The position numbers and the translations under genes are program-made. A stretch of 52,500 nt of DNA. Origin: Mesostigma viride. Its lineage: Eukaryota; Streptophyta; Mesostigmatophyceae; Mesostigmatales; Mesostigmataceae. Below, piece after piece: positions 50,037 through 52,500 of the stretch. Below the pieces are notes generated by a model. It had not been told where the DNA came from. It did not search any database and saw only the letters and a list, made by a program, of their open reading frames with translations. The stretch's first letter is position 1. Each line of letters starts with the position of its first letter. The stretch covers positions 2,692,975 to 2,745,474 of the forward strand of contig RPFO01000253.1 in assembly GCA_009746045.1 (NCBI GenBank), read 5' to 3'.

Positions 50037-51586
50037 GTAAGCTTGGTGCCATTAGGAACCACCCTCGAGGCAGGCCTATATTATACATCGTGTTCCCTTG
50101 ATCTTGCCGCATTATCTAACCTGCATGTAGATGCTCGACCTCGAGCCGTGACGGGCGCTCCCATTAGCTTTTCCTCACATCGGGCCCGCACCAGTCTCCT
50201 GTGTACTCGCGTCACATGCAGTCATGAAGCAGCCGGTGTCTGATCTGCGTAGATATGGAACCACTACTAAGACAGTACGCACCAATGATACTTGGCAATA
50301 CAACATGCACGCATGAATGGTAGATATGCATGGCTTCACTGCAACATATGGCTGGCTTTGTGATCCGGGTCATTCGTGGGCCCTGTGCAGCAACTACAGC
50401 ACCCCTAACCACTATGGACGATACCTTGCGCACACGTCATTGGCTTGCTATCCGGATCATTTGCACGTTAGGCCGGCTTAACTTTCGTATGCCCAAGCGC
50501 ATCCAGTATCGCATTGTGGCTTTTCAATGGCTGTCGACCTGCGACTCCTCTGGCCTTGGGTTGCCCTTACTCCAAACCCTGGCCACCTTCCATGCCACCT
50601 GCACAGTCCGCATGCGTAATGATTTACGTTGCTTCAACTCACGAGCGTTAACGAGCAACCCACGGAGAGGGAGTAATGTTTTGGGTTTGTCCATCGGCTT
50701 TGCACTTGAGCAAGAAAAACCAGTGCAGTCACCACGTGCATCGACTGGCCCATGGCATGTCTCGGTGTGCGCCTGCCATTGCTTTAGTGGTGCACCTGTA
50801 TAGTTAACCCTTATGATGCATGCATCTCTACCATAGTGTCGTTCATGCACAGCCAACCAATGTGGAGCACTGCCTCCGTATACTACGACATGATGATAAG
50901 TACAACATGACATTATAATATCATGTGACGCAGTTACGTGGTAATTTATTTAATACTATCTACCAAGAATGTGCGATGCTGCCTCCACTATATGATATAA
51001 TATTTTCTGATACAACAGGTGGCGCTGTTTATGACATAAGGTGACATTATGACGTTGAACCGCGGTAGGCGTGATCCTTGTTACAGAATTTTCAATGCTC
51101 CCCCGCTAGTTTGGACCACGTGCACGCGCTGATGTCACATGGGGCCACGTGTTCTGATGTCACATGGGCCATGTGTGCTATCGTTGGTCACTGTATACTT
51201 CCTTTTTTTTTTTTTGGGGGGGGGGGGGGTATATATCCATTTTTTTTCCGGCTGTGCGCGCGAATGTAACTGTTGCCCTATCCTGAATGGGGCAACATGT
51301 TCAACAAGCGACTGCACAATGAAACGGGCATGGGGCCCTCATCGTGTTATTATCACGGGTCCTGCACTGGGGCATCGTGGTCACTGTACTAGGGCACCGT
51401 GTTCCCCTCGTGACAACCCAATCATGTGGGTGGTGCATGCTATTGAGCGGGCCACTGTCATCTATACCCGGGCGTCATCTGTTCCCAAGTCGCGTTGCGT
51501 CTGCCAATTAATATACACCGTGCATGCTGCGATCACGGGTCACTGCATGTATTCGTTGATAATGATTCACTGCATGTGTCACGCAG
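50037..51586 (+). other. Phase-0 intron of the carbonic anhydrase gene
   Basis: 1550 bp, GTAAGC...CACGCAG. The join KAAVV | GVMFHYNP restores the expected alpha-CA sequence. It contains a family-A LINE 3'-end fragment (hairpin at 50922-50940), T11/G13 homopolymers at about 51205-51229 and TCACATGG-rich repeats at 51130-51170. No other gene is supported. Confidence 0.75.
50922..50940 (+). repeat. LINE family-A 3'-hairpin fragment in the CA intron
   Basis: CATGTGACGCAGTTACGTG followed by an AT-rich tail. Compared with 24082-24100 two positions differ, but both changed pairs remain G-U compatible. Confidence 0.55.
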
Positions 51587-52248
51587 GGCGTCATGTTTCA
51601 CTACAACCCCGCGGTCGACAACACCTTCCTGCAGCCGCTGCTCGACGCCGCCTTCCTCCTGGCTAACCGCACCGAGTGCTACCCCCCCAACGCGACCTGC
51701 ACAACCCCCTGGGCAACACCCCCGACCTGTACCACACCGACTTTGCGCGCATGGCCGCGGAGAACAGCAGCTACTACTACTACGACGGCAGCCTGACCAC
51801 GCCGCCCTGCTCGGAGATCGTCTCGTGGCACGTCATGCGAAAGAGCGTCCCGATCTCTCCCCGGCAAGTGCAGCGGCTGCAGCAGGTGCTGTACGCGGCG
51901 CTGGGCACGCATGGCCAGCAGAACAGCCGGCCGCCGCAGCCGCTCAACTTCCGGCCCGTATACCTCTACAGAGGTGCCGATTACCCCCCGGTGGCGACCG
52001 CGCCGTCCACGCCGTGCAGCGATGCCCCTGACATCATCATCCAAGGTGGCGCGGGCGCCAGCGGCGGCGGGGATCCCTCGAGCGTTGCGGTCGCTGGGCT
52101 CGCCATCGCGTGCACCGCGGCGCTTCTGTCGCTCCTGGCGGTGGTCCACGCGGTGACCTGCGTCGCCACCCAGGCCAGGGGGATGGTTGACCTGGCGATC
52201 GCGGGCCGTGACACTAAGGCACTGCCGGTCCACCCGGTCGCCGCCTAG
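51587..52248 (+). CDS. Alpha-carbonic anhydrase, exon 2, with C-terminal membrane segment
   Basis: Begins GVMFHYNPAVDNTFLQPLLD. After a frame change in 51680-51715, near a C7 run, it continues NPLGNTPDLYHTDF, SYYYYDGSLTTPPCSEIVSW (the TTPPCSE substrate-pocket motif) and SPRQVQRLQQVL, and closes the CA fold with LNFRPVYLYRG. A Gly/Ser linker is followed by a hydrophobic segment (VAVAGLAIACTAALLSLLAV) and a short tail ending at TAG 52246-52248, so the enzyme is probably membrane-anchored. The single frame change may be a sequence error, since all catalytic motifs survive. Confidence 0.8.
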
Positions 52249-52500
52249 CAATCAGCGCAGCCCCACGGGGCTGCATTACGAATGCCGTCGCATGCGCTGG
52301 CGGTCCACGTGGACAGCCCCCGGCAGTTGGATTCGCCCAAGCTCGCGATGGTGCAGAACTGGATAGCGGTGCAACCGCCGCAGGGGTGATTGCGGATGTG
52401 TTGAAGGAAGGGCATCCTAATGACCTTTAGTCAGGAGCGAGGATCCATGGAAGACCGGGGATCATAACAGCCTCGGATCAAAAGGCTGCAAGTACCTCCA
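52249..52500 (+). other. 3' flank of the carbonic anhydrase gene
   Basis: Presumed 3' UTR and beyond; no gene or clear poly(A) motif seen before the window ends. Confidence 0.4.

Noticed and set aside
51139-51666. 175-codon ORF across 51139-51666
   Set aside because: It spans T and G homopolymers and the splice acceptor; it is intron sequence running into exon 2 in another frame.

Overview
This window is transposon-rich nuclear DNA of a eukaryote. It is most likely a green alga (Chlorophyta-like), but I cannot name the species. The pointers are very GC-rich coding stretches, GT-AG introns of 1.2 and 1.55 kb, an alpha-type carbonic anhydrase with the algal secreted or periplasmic look, a PPR protein with a basic N-terminus, a TGTAA motif after the PHD gene, and a mix of Ty3/gypsy chromovirus, Ty1/copia, APE-type LINE, RLE-type (R2-like) and HUH/Rep elements. 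I see no bacterial features, rRNA or tRNA genes.

Layout. Bases 1-8621 hold a decayed minus-strand Ty3/gypsy chromovirus: integrase with chromodomain, RNase H, RT, protease, gag, and two extra upstream ORFs, one of which looks like an RNase H1 N-terminal hybrid-binding domain. Bases 8622-24115 are one plus-strand LINE (family A) split by two younger insertions. The first is an internally deleted copia element (10005-13275, duplication CTAGC), whose LTR carries a 450-bp palindromic MITE-like element (12243-12692, duplication GCCTT). The second is a 10.4-kb LTR element (13349-23728, duplication CCAGC) with a triplicated leader and primer-binding site, a gag-like ORF and no LTR-type pol. That LTR element in turn holds a 4.2-kb R2-like retrotransposon ORF with an N-terminal RING finger. 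A second family-A LINE copy at 47262-47850 and the partner copia LTR preserve the empty sites of all three insertions. Bases 24116-30776 are decayed LINE fragments on both strands.

Bases 30777-36230 hold a PHD-finger gene or exon (32731-33192), a 5'-truncated copy of the R2-like element with a 13-bp target-site duplication, several LINE 3' ends sharing a CAAC-loop hairpin, and an unrecognised 289-aa minus-strand gene (34873-35742). Bases 36232-38944 contain the most unusual unit. Three overlapping ORFs encode a coiled-coil protein, a C2H2 zinc-finger protein and a single-tyrosine HUH (Rep) endonuclease without helicase. They are bracketed by hairpins and preceded by 241-bp direct repeats; I read this as a Replitron-like rolling-circle transposon.

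Bases 40250-44235 are a two-exon PPR protein gene whose intron carries a 16-bp minisatellite. Bases 44490-47850 are minus-strand LINE fragments and a 483-bp TIR element. Bases 48230-49157 may hold an unrecognised minus-strand gene. Bases 49527-52248 are a two-exon alpha-carbonic anhydrase with signal peptide and C-terminal membrane segment. Several apparent frameshifts, in host genes too, sit at or near homopolymer runs (C8, C11, C7, A7), so some may be sequence errors rather than decay.
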